Assembly: GCA_003254885.1 (NCBI GenBank)
Contig: QANT01004634.1
Span: forward strand, 1-64,000
DNA: 64,000 bases
Source of the DNA: Purshia tridentata
Taxonomy: Eukaryota > Streptophyta > Magnoliopsida > Rosales > Rosaceae
Direction of reading: 5' to 3'
In this document: positions 1 through 12,400 of the stretch, piece after piece
Layout: each line of letters opens with the position of its first letter
Numbering within the stretch: the stretch's first letter is position 1
The notes under the pieces: model-generated
Seen by the model: only the letters and a program-made list of their open reading frames with translations
Databases searched by the model: none
Told to the model about the DNA's origin: nothing
Translations under genes and position numbers: made by a program

Positions 1-1884
1 GAGAGGAACCCATAGGAATTATCGAAACATTTTTTGGATTCTGATCGTTGATTGGTGATTTATTTAAATATTTGGATGAGTATACCCTTAATATAAAAGT
101 TTGGATTTAAGAGGAAATAATTAAATTGTATCTTTATAAATTATGATTTTGGCATTGCTGGATAGAACTCGAACTCACGAGCATGTAGGCGAAAACGGAT
201 TGCGAATCGGAGTTACGTAGCTCAAATTACAAATATTTGAAGCATAAGGGCAAAATGGTAATTGCAGGTCAGATCAGATCTGGTCTTCTTCTTCTTCCTC
301 GAGCACTCTCTCTCCTCTGCACTTTCTCTCTTCTCACCTCTTCTTTGACCAAACTTTGATCGCTTATATCTCTCTCATCTGAGCTTCGATTCCAGCAATT
401 TTGGTGTCGTTAGAAAGCTATCAACGATGCCTTTCCACTGGTGGTTTCAGATAACTCATCCGACCATCCACGAAGACGTAGTGATGCAAAACTAGTCACG
501 TCTTCCGGCCGGCGATCTCCCATTTTCGGCCACTACGAGACCCCAAACCACCCAAGATCTCTTCCTATTATTAAGCTAGACCTCATGGTACCCTTCCCTT
601 GCCTCAAAAACCAACCAGAAAGCCATCAATTTGGGTTTTTTTACTGAGGTGTGAATAGTGCCAAAATTTTGCCAAAATTTCGGCGAAAAATTAATAAGTT
701 GGTATTAAAATTTCCATACCCCAAAAAACAAAATTTAACACCTTGAATCTTAGATATTCTTATTTCAACTAGGGTTGTTTGTTTTTTCAAAAATTATGAG
801 CTAGCCTAGCTCTCTATTATAATTTTTTTCTTCACGAAGAGATTAGGTATTTTAGGCAATAGGTGTAAATATGAGACTATAATTAATGTTAATATTGGGT
901 ATGATAATGCTTTAGGGCAGGTTGGGTATGTGGGGCTTGTTGGTGTGTTTTTGATGTGGTAGGTAGCTATATAATATAGTACTGTAAAATTGTGTAGTGA
1001 CCACAGAGCAGAGTACCAGCTGACACATCCATATCGACATGCATGCAGTTTATAAAGCAATGATTCTTCATGGAGATGCCACAACAATCAAGCCACATTT
1101 CTATCTCCACTGAAACATTGCCTTTTTATCAATATAAGCAGTTTGTCACATTTCAGTGTCTCACATGCATAGCTTTTAAAAGTGTAGGAGATGTTGGAAT
1201 GTCATTATATGAAGGTAAAGAGTTATCCATTAAAGTCTGTATTTCAAAAAGGACAGAACATGAATAATTGTTAGTAGTCCGATCATAGTGCTTTTATAAT
1301 TTATCTTTTAATATTAAATTATGAATTGTCTATTAATATGGGAAATGATAATTTCAAGTACAGGACCATAAGCAAGTACAAAAAGTTCTCCTATCCGGAT
1401 GTGAATTCCGAATGGGCTTTTACAAAGCCTATTTTCAATTATGGGCTTTAAAATAAATAAAAAATGGAACACAAAAATTTCAACTTTGAGAGAAAGTCGC
1501 ACTATTAAATACTAATTCTTTATCCCAAATTCCCAATTATATCAATGTGGAAACCATGCGGAAGTCTTCACACGCAAATCGCATTCCATCCTCTGACCAT
1601 AAAAGAAATGCAATCGAAGCTTCCAAAAGCCAAATCCCCGAATTAACCCCAACAACCTATACGAAAATCTTCACGTTACCAGCTGAGTGTATCAACTCCT
1701 CAAGGGCAAAAATGTCCAATCATAGACGTGACTTGGAGGGCGGCAGTTATATTCCGCTTCCGCGTCCAAGTAGGTATCCTTTGAATTAATACGAAAAGAA
1801 TTCATATGACAACTTCAACATCTTAGATATCAAACCAACTTCAAAAACACTCAAAATCCATCGAACACAGAAGAGAAGACGAAA
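1..1884. other. Intergenic, partly repeat-like
   Basis: I see no convincing gene. Positions 250-660 contain a CT-rich tract followed by more GC-rich text that reads like a decayed LTR or other dispersed plant repeat; this rests on general appearance only. The ORF at 441-647 has no recognisable domain. The stretch 1500-1884 is the presumed promoter and leader of the taximin gene. Confidence 0.35.
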
Positions 1885-2265
1885 ATGGGAGATTGCAGGC
1901 CATTGGGTTTCTTGCTGGGACTGCCTTTTGCTTTTGTGGCACTGGTCTTGTCTGTTGTGGGTGCAGTTATCTGGGTTCTGGGGTGAGTTCATTTTTTTTT
2001 CTTTTTTTTCTCTTAGAAATTTCTTATATGCAATGCCTAGCTTTCTTGATTTCTTGTTATATGATATGAATGATTATGAACCCCAGCTAATTATTTTTAT
2101 TAATTCATATAATTAATTTGTTTGATTATTGTTGGGCGCAGGACTGTGTTTAGTTGCTTGTGCCCATGTTGCTGTTGCGTTGGTGGAGTGGCGAATTTGG
2201 CAGTATCTCTTATCAAGGCTCCGGTCAAAATAATCAGATGGTTCATTGATAAGATCCCTTGTTGA
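1885..2265 (+). CDS. TAXIMIN-type cysteine-rich signalling peptide
   Basis: Two exons, 1885-1982 and 2142-2265, join in phase (GG|G) to give 73 residues. The protein opens [20 protein letters not shown], has a hydrophobic N-terminal half, then the cysteine cluster [11 protein letters not shown] (residues 38-48) and ends [10 protein letters not shown]. This order and length match plant TAXIMIN peptides, conserved membrane-associated or secreted regulators linked to organ growth and organ separation. The intron has a GTGAG donor and a GCAG acceptor. The start is the only ATG giving the conserved MGDCRPLGF. The gene is easily missed because both exons are under 130 bases. I cannot assign it to the TAX1 or TAX2 type. 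Confidence 0.9.
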
Positions 2266-3399
2266 AGATATGAGATCATTCATCCACTGCGGTTTCTAAA
2301 TTTTTTGATTTTTTCGTTGTTCTGGTTTTCATATTTGTTTGGGTTCTTCAGGAAATTCATGATCCATTTTTAATTAACAGATATTTTGATTTCATTGCAT
2401 TTCTTCAATTTCCGTTGACATGGTTAAGGTTGGAATGATGATCACATGCCACGCACCTTCTCGGAAGCTAGCATCTCGTATTAATTATAAACTTATGAAT
2501 TATTTTTAGGAAAAAATTTACAACTATTAAGAAAATCAATGCAGTACAAGCCACCAACGATCTACGGCGGGCCGTCATGGTCGTATAGGTTATTTTCTGT
2601 GTTGATACTTGATTCGACAATTTATGTCAAGGGATTCAATAATATATTGCCACATAATATCATATGTGACAATATATATAGCATGTACATAATATTACTT
2701 CAAGGAATTCAATGATATATTGTCACACATTAATAAATATTAATATGGATCTTTGGTGGTTGGGCTCATTACGTGAGTCCCTTCTCAAAGTTCTGAACTT
2801 TGAGATACAACCCTTACCTATTGCAACCCTCATTGGAATTTTTTTTTTCTTCAAAATTAACAAAACTTACAATTGAACCTGTGCATTGGGATTGCCCTTA
2901 ATTTCACCTATTAGAAGCATTTCATATGTAGCATTTAGTATTATATTAACTATTGAAGATTTCACAGTAGGTGATATATTGTCACACATTAATAATATTG
3001 GTTGGTAATAAAGGAAATATGAGTGGTATTTGTGAAAAAGCCATATATATATATAATATATTTCATATAAAAACCCATCAAAGAAGAAGAAAAGGCTGTG
3101 AAAATAATATATGGCTTCACAACTCTGAATACATAGAGTGGGAGGCTATTCCACTTATTTCTGGAAGCTTCCACAGTGTTTTCAAAGCATTCGTTTCCCA
3201 CGCAGACACCGCACCAATAACCTCAGCACCATAACACAAACCGACATACGCACACACAATCATTGATTCATCATCCTCAACAATAAAACCTAGAACCTAC
3301 GAAAACACATTGAACGCTTTGAGCTTCTTCAAGTCAAGAAATTAGAAATAAAGAAAGTGATCGAGGAAGAGAGATATACAGAGGTTGAGGAAATAAAGA
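2266..3399. other. Intergenic with short direct repeats
   Basis: This holds the 3' region of the taximin gene and the promoter and leader of the DnaJ gene. A roughly 30-base AT-rich word containing GATATATTGTCACACA recurs near 2630, 2704 and 2973. No further gene is seen. Confidence 0.6.
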
Positions 3400-5676
3400 A
3401 TGGGAGTGGACTATTACAAGTTATTGCAGGTTGATAGGAATGCGAAAGATGAGGACTTGAAGAAGGCTTATAGGAAGCTCGCCATGAAGTGGCACCCTGA
3501 TAAGAACCCAAATAACAAGAAAGAAGCCGAATCCAAATTCAAACAAATCTCTGAAGCCTATGAGGTATGTTTTTCAACTTCAAACCCCCAACATCTCTTT
3601 CTCACAATGGAGGGCATTGATTCCTATAGAATCTCATATTCATATGACCAATGAATTGGGGGTGTTGGATATGTGTAATTGCCTATTCAATTTGTGTTTC
3701 GACTTTCAAGACTAACCATGTTGTCAAACTGGCTTGTTTTGTGCTATCAATTGATATTGTATATATTTTTAACTTCAACCCCCAACTTCTCTCTCTCTCT
3801 CTCTCTCTCTCACACATTGAAGGGCATTTATTCCTTTATAATCTCATATTCATATTGTCACTTAATTGGTTGGGAATGTGTAATTTTCTATCGTTTCTGT
3901 TTTTCAGGATTAACCATGTTGTCAAACTGACTTGTCTTGGTGTTATTCATTGATTTTTTCATATTTCACATTAGTTTTGATGCCAAAGATTCTGGTACTT
4001 GGTTGTTATATATTGGCAATTCTTGTAGGTGCTCAGTGATCCCCAGAAAAGAGCAGTGTATGATCAGTATGGTGAGGAGGGGCTAAAGGGTCAAGTGCCA
4101 CCACCTGACCCTGGAGGAGCTTCCTTCTTCTCAACTGGAGATGGGGCAACGAGGACCACGTTTCGGTTCAATCCCCGGGACGCCGATGACATATTCGCTG
4201 AGGTTTTTGGGTTTGCCAGCCCCTTTGGAGGAAAGGGAGGGATGGGGAGTGGCATGAGAGGCACAAAGTTTTCAAGTGCCTTTTTTGGTGATGATATATT
4301 TGGGTCTTTCGGTGAAGGTGGAGGTGGTTCAATGAACCAAGGTGGTGCTCCTCGTAAAGCTCCTCCAATTGAGAATAGGTTACCTTGTAGCCTTGAAGAG
4401 CTTTACAAAGGGACTGCTAAAAAGATGAAGATATCCAGAGAAATTGCTGACACCAGTGGGTGAGTAGCTGTTTTCTATTGATAATCAGTATCTTTTATAT
4501 CCTGTCAGATTTTGGTTCATTGAATTTATTTGTGAATTTGATTTGACTTGTGGGTATTTTATGTTTAATCAAATTGAGGAGGGATTTAGTTCTTTTTTTA
4601 ATTAATTTTATATACAAAGAATTTGGGTTTTGCTGGTTTCTCATCAGAAGAGGTCATAGTTTGGTTTAATTTATAGGACTTATTGTTTATACTACGGTAC
4701 TTTTTAGCTTGAGGGTCTGAATTTGCAGATAAACAACATGGGCAGGGTCCCTTCTAAGGCTTTCTATTAATTCTGCTTTTTTTCATAGTAGGGTAAGTAA
4801 AGCATGCTTTTTAATTTGTCTTCCAAATGAAAAGTGCTTGCTCTAAAAAAGGTTGAAGTAACTGTTGAATTTCAGAAGAATTTTAAGAGAGATATTTGTT
4901 CATTCAGAGCTGTTGATTCTATGTAGTGCTGGTTCACCTCAACTGTATAGACAGGCTCCAATGTCTAAATGGAATGTACCTTGCAAGTCGCAAGATTGTG
5001 ATATGAAAATGTTGATGCAAGTTAGCAATTTTAGAATATCATGGCCTGAATTGTGGAGGGTTGTCTAGGTAAAAGGAAGTTGCTGAATGCTTACTAGTCA
5101 GATGCCTACATCGTCGATCATTATATGTTTGTTTGCTCTTTGTGTTCAAGTAGCTTGTCTTCTTTGGTTAAGTGTTCAAGTATCTTATATAACAGAGAAT
5201 GTTTATGAATTATGCATCACTATTCTTCTGAATGCAGGAAGGGTATGCAGGTGGAGGAAATTCTAACAATTGACATCAAGCCTGGCTGGAAGAAGGGTAC
5301 AAAAATCACCTTCCCGGAGAAGGGAAATGAACAGCCAAATGTTATTCCTTCGGATCTTATTTTCATCATTGATGAGAAGCCGCATAGGGTGTTCACTCGT
5401 GAAGGAAATGACTTGATAGTCACACAGAAGATATCTTTGGCTGAGGCTCTTTCTGGTTGCACCGTCAATCTCACCACCCTGGATGGTAGAAATCTCACCA
5501 TCCCCATCAATAATGTGATTCATCCAGACTATGAAGAGGTTGTTCCAAGGGAAGGAATGCCAATCCAGAAAGAACCGACCAAGAGAGGCAACCTGAGAAT
5601 CAAATTCAACATCAAGTTCCCAACAAGGTTGACCGCAGAGCAGAAGGCCGGAATCAAAAAACTCTTGGGTTCCTGA
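3400..5676 (+). CDS. Class II (DNAJB/Sis1-type) DnaJ co-chaperone
   Basis: Three exons, 3400-3564, 4029-4459 and 5238-5676, give 344 residues. The J domain occupies about residues 1-66 with the HPD motif at 32-34, the element that stimulates Hsp70 ATPase. A Gly/Phe-rich linker follows (about 75-165). The C-terminal substrate-binding and dimerisation domain runs to the end, with [12 protein letters not shown] and FTREGNDL typical of the DNAJB1/Sis1 family. There are no CxxCxGxG zinc-finger repeats, so it is type II, not type I. There is no signal or transit peptide, so it is probably cytosolic or nuclear. Length is normal for the class. Intron 1 is almost entirely two copies of a roughly 195-base tandem repeat. 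Confidence 0.95.
3571..3960. repeat. Tandem duplication filling DnaJ intron 1
   Basis: Two diverged units start near 3571 and 3766, offset about 195-198 bases. Shared words include AACTTCAA(A)CCCCCAAC, TCTCATATTCATAT, ATGTGTAATT and AACCATGTTGTCAAACTG. The second unit also contains a CT microsatellite (about 3789-3811) and an acceptor-like TTTTCAG at 3901-3907. Confidence 0.85.
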
Positions 5677-6459
5677 AATTGGTGTTGGATTGCAAAACTC
5701 AAAACAAGGGAGAACATGTTGTCAATAGATATTCAGAATCTCTACAATTTGTCTTAGAATGGAGAAACCTTTGGTGCCAATTTTCTGATTGGTTTTGATA
5801 GTAATTTTTGGTTGAATTTGTTGAGAAACCATATCATTATATAAAGATTAGTGTAGTCATTTTCTTTTAATGGCTTGGTTCGCAAGTGTGGCTTGATGTT
5901 GTTTGTAATAGTGATTTCGTTTTTTATGAAGTAGAAGCGAAAAGTGATTTTGTTTTAGCTACATGGCTAGGTCATTAGAGCAACCCCACTGTGGATTGCA
6001 GTTAACCACCATTTTAGTAAATATTATTCTTTTTGCCTCTTCCTATTCAATGATGGGGCAATGTATCCTTGTAACCTTATTTAGAAGGGAGGGATAATGT
6101 ATTATTCACAAGTATATATGGTTCTCGATGCCACACCATTAAATCTATAATTAAAGTCAGTGAACAAAAATGTTCTCATTTTAAATAGGATTGGCTACTT
6201 AATATGGACTTGTTGGCAATGATTCTTTTCGTGCATAACAAATCCATATAAGTCGTTAACATTGATTGATAAACATAATTTTTCCAGTTTGCATTGGTAT
6301 CGAGTACCTTTCTTTTGTTTCGATAGCATAGCCATCAGATTGAAAAGTATTGATCATTTTCAAGTTCGCGAACCCTATAAATACATATTGGAACAGCGAT
6401 TGATTGTCCTGCACCATTTAAAAGTTGAAAATTCTTTCTGCATTTATCGTGAAGTTTAG
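5677..6459. other. Intergenic between convergent genes
   Basis: This is the 3' region of the DnaJ gene (+) and of the RINGLET gene (-), which converge here. It is AT-rich and no gene is recognised. Confidence 0.6.
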
Positions 6460-9400
6460 TCAGTCACTGTAGTCTGATGACGAGGATCCAGTACCTTCTT
6501 CATCCAGCTCCATGTTTTGCTGGACATCACCAGCCCCGTTTTCCTCTTCACCCGAGTCCCCATTTATGTAATTTTCAACGTCAAAATCCCCCCTTTCATC
6601 TTCTGCAGCATCATCTTCCTCTTCCTCTTCCTCTTCATCTTCACCATCCTCATTATCATCAACATCAACATCATCTTCGTCCCCATCCACATTATAATCA
6701 CTGCCCTCCAATAAGTCATCAGACTTCCCATTAAAGCCACCGCCAAAGTCATCCACGACCATATCATCAAATTCATCTGCTGATGCTTGACCATTTTCAT
6801 CTTCATACTCTGATCTTCCAGAACTGCTAGCTTTTGCTGCATCTTCCACTTGCAACCTTGCAGTTTCACCTTCATTCCACTTCTCCTGGACAGGGCCTCT
6901 TGGTGATTTATTAAAAGAGCTCTCGTTGGTGATACTTCTCTCTCCACCAATCTTAATTATCCTATTTGATGTTGTCTGTTTGCTTCTAATGCTTCGGCGC
7001 CCACGCTTTCGCCCACCTCTTCCACGTGGTCTGCCTTTCCATTTCAGTACTTGCACCTTCCCTAATCTCTCCTTAGTTGTGGTCATACTTTGCTTCCTAG
7101 ACTTCGCACTAGAACCGATTGTCTTTTTCGGCAATCTACCACCACGGGTTCGACCACGGCCTCGTCCGCGGCCAGAGCTGGTAGGTCCAGCCCCCGGATA
7201 AGCCCAGTAGCTCTCTTTAAAATGTTCAGTTTGATGTGGAGTTTGCAGTGTCTCCTCATTTTGGGAACTTTTCATGACAGTATATCTTGATGGAAGCTTC
7301 TGAGATATGAATAAAAAGATCAGCGAAGCATTCTTTTGGACAAAGAAACAGAAGCTACAAAGGTAAAATTATTATTTTGTACAAATAAATAAACTATCTA
7401 TACATCAATGTTAGGAAAATAAAAATAAAAATTCGCTCATCAATCCATGAAACTGATTAACAAATTATTTCAATTTTCTTCACCTAAGATTTTTATAATT
7501 GACCGAATTAAATTTAAATGCTGGATTAGATATCAAGGTTAGCAACAGTCTAATGGATACTTTCCAGACAAAAACAAAAACGTACTTGTGCCTAAACTTG
7601 ATTTTATGTCTTGTAAATAATGCTACTTTTTACGTTCAAGTCCTCAAACTCTTTATGAGAAACTTTATGCATAAATTCAAGGGTAAACAAAAATTTCCAC
7701 CTTCACATTTTGCACATCTAAACTACTGCAATTGAATTATAGTAGTACTAGAGAAATAATGTTTTCTTTCGAGACAGTCTGGCATGATACACAAATGTGA
7801 TTCCACTGATCAGTTATATGCATGCACTTGATCAAGATCACAGATGGACTTTATTTCTATACATCTGTTTGGTAAGAAAACAATAGTAGTTCTAGCAATA
7901 TACACACACACACACATATCGGGTTTCTTTTTATAAAAAATGCATAATTAAAATGGCTCTGAGAAAATTACTGGTTAGGCCACACAATGTCTGGCTGCAC
8001 TTACAAGCAAGTGATTCTTTCTTTTCTTTTCTTTTTTCCTTCCAAGAATTATATCTGTGCTGGATTATGTATAAAAACAAATTATAGGATATTACTTACT
8101 ATAAAATCCCCAGATTCCTTTTCCTTCTGAGTCTCTAGTTTCTGCTGTAGAGTGTAACAGATGGCCGCATCAAACTCCATGAGTCTAAGAGCAACGGCAG
8201 CTGTTGTTAGTGGTATCCATGGAAGTACAGAAACAGTATCAGGAGATGAAGAATTATTAGTGGCACATCTTGTTGCATTTGAGGAATCCAACAGTTCACT
8301 GGTAGTCTCAAAGTTAGAGGACAAATAGTCACTCTTTATGGCACTCTCCAATGATGTCAGAACCTGAAAATATACAAACAAGATTTTACTTCTTTTAATA
8401 AGAGAAAAATGGTACAGACCATATCAAGTAACAATAATAAAAAGAATAGGTAAACATTGAAAGCACTCTAGATAGGTCAGCCTAGCACATGCTGTGAAAA
8501 GAATTTCCCTACAAATGATAATGAAGGCATGGAATGATGTGTGTAGAAAACATAATGGTAGGGCGACACATAATTTCTTTTTATTTTTTTAGAACAAAGA
8601 AAACCACAAATCCATTATTTGGCTCAGAAAAGTCAACTGCAGAACCAATAAATACAGAACACATAATCCCATATCAAATGATTTTTCCAACATATAGAAA
8701 CAAATTGCCTTATTATGATGGGCAATTGAAAATTTGATTATAAGGTTAAATTACATTTCTATTTCTGTTGTTTGGACCCGATTCCACTTTGGTCCATATA
8801 GTTTTTATTTTTACAATTAAACCCTTATGATTTATTATGGGTTACAGTTGAGCCCAAGATCACATTTCCAAAAATTTAGTTGATGAAAATGTTGTATTGG
8901 TCACAGGAATGCGATGTGTTACTTCTTGTGCTGATAAAATGACTATAATAAGCTTTCCATTTGACCAACACGTAACATTTCCATCAAATTGACAAAAATG
9001 TAATTTCAACCTAATTGCAATCTTTTATGAACAATAGGGGCATAATTGCAATATATGAAACTACAATGGCCAAAGTAGAAACGGGTTCAATATATAGGGA
9101 AATCAAAATGCAATTTAGCCTCGATTTAAAAAATTATTTTTAGAAAGCTTACAAAGGCGAGATTAAAGAGAAGGAAATGAGGGGCAGGCCACTTAAGTCT
9201 AAAATGAAAAGCAATAGCATCCTCACTTCTGTCTACATCATATAATTTTTTATTGCACTTTAGAAACATTTCCATTTTGCTCGAAAAGAAACGGGACACT
9301 GACTTTATTTTGGAACTGGAGACCCTTATGCATCATGTACTTGCACAATACATATTTTTTTCAGTCCTGGAATTAATGTACTGTGCTTTACGATACACCA

Positions 9401-12400
9401 GACAGTTGTTACAAATCAGTAGTCAGCCAAAAATTATGATTGAATATAGACAAGTAAATTTTGATTGTGTGCGTGTATGTGTGAGAGAGAGAGAGAGATA
9501 GATTAGGAAGGTCCCAAAAATATTCATAAGGGTAAGGCCAATCTGTAACCTGGAGAAGGCCTACAGCTGATGATGAGGAGTGTAACTTTCTACCCCAAGA
9601 TTTACGATTCTCGTCAGTCCAAATGGGTTGAAGAGCTTCTGATGGAGCAGAAACCTATGAAACCAGAAAATAAACATAGTCCCAAAAAATTATCACAGAT
9701 ATAGCAGAAACGGGAACTGCCCAATGATCAAGCAAGAATGCGAAAGGCAGTTACCTCAGTCAAACCTAATAACACTTTGAGAAACCTGACCCTTAGGGGA
9801 GAAGAGGTTGAGCCACACAAAATACAATAAGGATCCAACTTCAGTTTCTCTTTACACTGTACCATATGTTCAGAAAAATCTACGTCGTTCTTACCATAGG
9901 TTCTATGGCAAAATTGGCAGTGGTTCTCTTCAAAATAATAGATACCATGGCAATAATCACAGATATCCAGCAGCTGGAGGCACCTTTTTTTCCCATGCTT
10001 GTTAGCACAAAATATTGAAGAACCAAAGCATTCTTTCCAAATCCAACGTTCCAGATCTTGATATCTCTTTAAAGCACCACTTTTCTCAGTTTCATTCCTA
10101 CCAAGCTCAATTGAAAAAGTTGTTGAAGTCTCTGACATATCAGAATCAGCAACACAAACAGTACTTCTAGGGCTGTCTGTACCAACGCTGCAATCAACAC
10201 CAGAAGGCATTTCAACAGCTTCTGTTTTGACACTGTCACTGCTATGCCTCCCCCTGTAAGCATGTAGACTATTCCTTCCAACAGTTTCCTTGAAGGAAAT
10301 CTCAATCTTCTGCAACATTGTCTGCAAATGGGATTCTCTATACCCACGTACATCCAAAGATGCCAACAGAGCATCAAAGCCCTGCATCCAGACTGTAGGA
10401 AATGAAAACCAACAGATGCAAAATAAAGCAGAAGATATTGGGAATTAGTGGGAATAAAGGAAGTCAATAGGTCACTGTTTCACAGTAAATAGCACTTAGA
10501 TCACAAAAGGCAGACAACATAAAAAATTGCTACAGCTCTGCCAAAAGCCAGAAGCAAACACTGAAAGTGGCATGGATGTGCAACTGTTAAGCACAAAAAT
10601 TCTGAAGTATCTTATCATTCCTGATTATTTATCAATCATATACTCTAGTACAAATAAAAATAGAGAAGACAGAGACTCTTAAAGCAAGCTTAAGTAGGAG
10701 AAAGCAGTATAGAACACTTCATCCATATAGACTGCCAGAGCACATAAAGTGCACTTGGAGAAAACTACCTCTTTAGAATCAATAAGCCTCCAACGACCAT
10801 CATGCAGCTCAATAAAGATCCTGCCACAGCCAGGATCATTTCGAGAGGAGGATGTAATAAACTGCCAGTATCTATTACGCCTACGGTCCTGACCAAGAGG
10901 TAACGATCTATAAACATACATCTCCTCTGCTTTGTGTCCAATAAAAGATTTTAATTGTTTGCGTGACTTTTCAACCAGAACAGATTGCTGAAATGCATGA
11001 TTGTCTGGACCAGCAGAGAACTCTTGAATTTGAAGATTTCCTTCAGAGGGAAAACTGTTAACATCATTTTGGCTATTCAGTGGATCAATTATCTGATCCT
11101 GCTGGACAGCAGGCTCCACTGTTGTCTCAATAATTTTCTCATCAGCAGTAAGAAACGGGCTTTGCCTACCTTCTGAAGAAGGAATTGTAGGCTCAGCCTT
11201 GCTCCCCATAAAAGGTGAATATTGCATTTTGATGACATATTCTTCTTTCAAACGCCGTTTATCAAGTTGCACCTCTGCCCACATTTGCTTCTTTAAGGCA
11301 TTTGCTGCTTCTAAACGTTCCTGAAAAGAGCTAACATGTAAATCTACAAAAACTAAATCCCCTTGGGCAAATCATCAAATTTCATTAACCCAAAAGAATG
11401 AATACCTCAAGAACAACTCGAATTGAGTTTCCTTCTATTGCCACACCAATTAATGCAACAAGTGCATTGAGGCGCTCCTCAACACTAAGATCAGAGTACT
11501 CCCCTTCCATAAGTCCTTGAACCCATGGTTCACCAGGGTTGCTTTCATCAATATCTGTATCTTCTTGATCAAGATTAGCTACATTGCAGATTCCAGCAGT
11601 GTCAACAGAACGATCCAAGGAACAACCCATATTTTTCACCTTGATGTAGGCTTCAGAATGCATTGAAGGCAATCCTTCACTGACATTCATAAGGTCTCCT
11701 TGTGGAGTCTCCCTAACCTTATAACTCTCCTTTCCATTTGCCAAAGTTCTTTCACTGAATTTTTTTTCTTGAGAACTGCGAGCTCCTTTGTTTGGATTTA
11801 TTTCAGTACCCAAATCATCAACCTCAGGATCCTCTGCAGCATCACTTTCAGATTCTTCATCTCTTTCGGCATCATCAGCATCTTCTACATCCAAAATCCC
11901 ACTTTTGAATATTCGGATTCTTTCCCTGGCTGCAGAAAGTATTGCCTCGGAATCAGCTGGGTCCTTTCTGTACGGAGCACGTACACAGTAAGTTGAAGGA
12001 GCAGTCCTCTCAAACAGTTTTGAGTCCCTAGATAAAGCAGCAGCTATAGAGGCTTCTGGTGTTTTGCTTGTTGTAAGATCCCGAAGTCCAGATTTCTTAA
12101 AATAAAAAATAAATACATAAACATACACAATGAGTTAAATACTATAAGAATGAAAAGGCCATAGTAACCAGCTCTTAAGTTACCTGAATCCTGTCTGCAA
12201 CTTCTAATATGGTAAGGCCCTCGCTCCCCTCAAGAGAAAGAACATGAAATGCTGCAAACTTAACAGTTCCAGGGGTCAAGCGATGCCTGGATCTGCGAGG
12301 ATTAGAAAAGCCCCTTTCTTGCATTATAGCAAAGGCATTTTCTACAGCTGCTCCATTGCGTAAGTTGGAAATTATATCCTTGACATCATTACCCTGCAAT

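Noticed and set aside
441-647. 68-residue ORF
   Set aside because: No recognisable domain, and it lies in repeat-like sequence.
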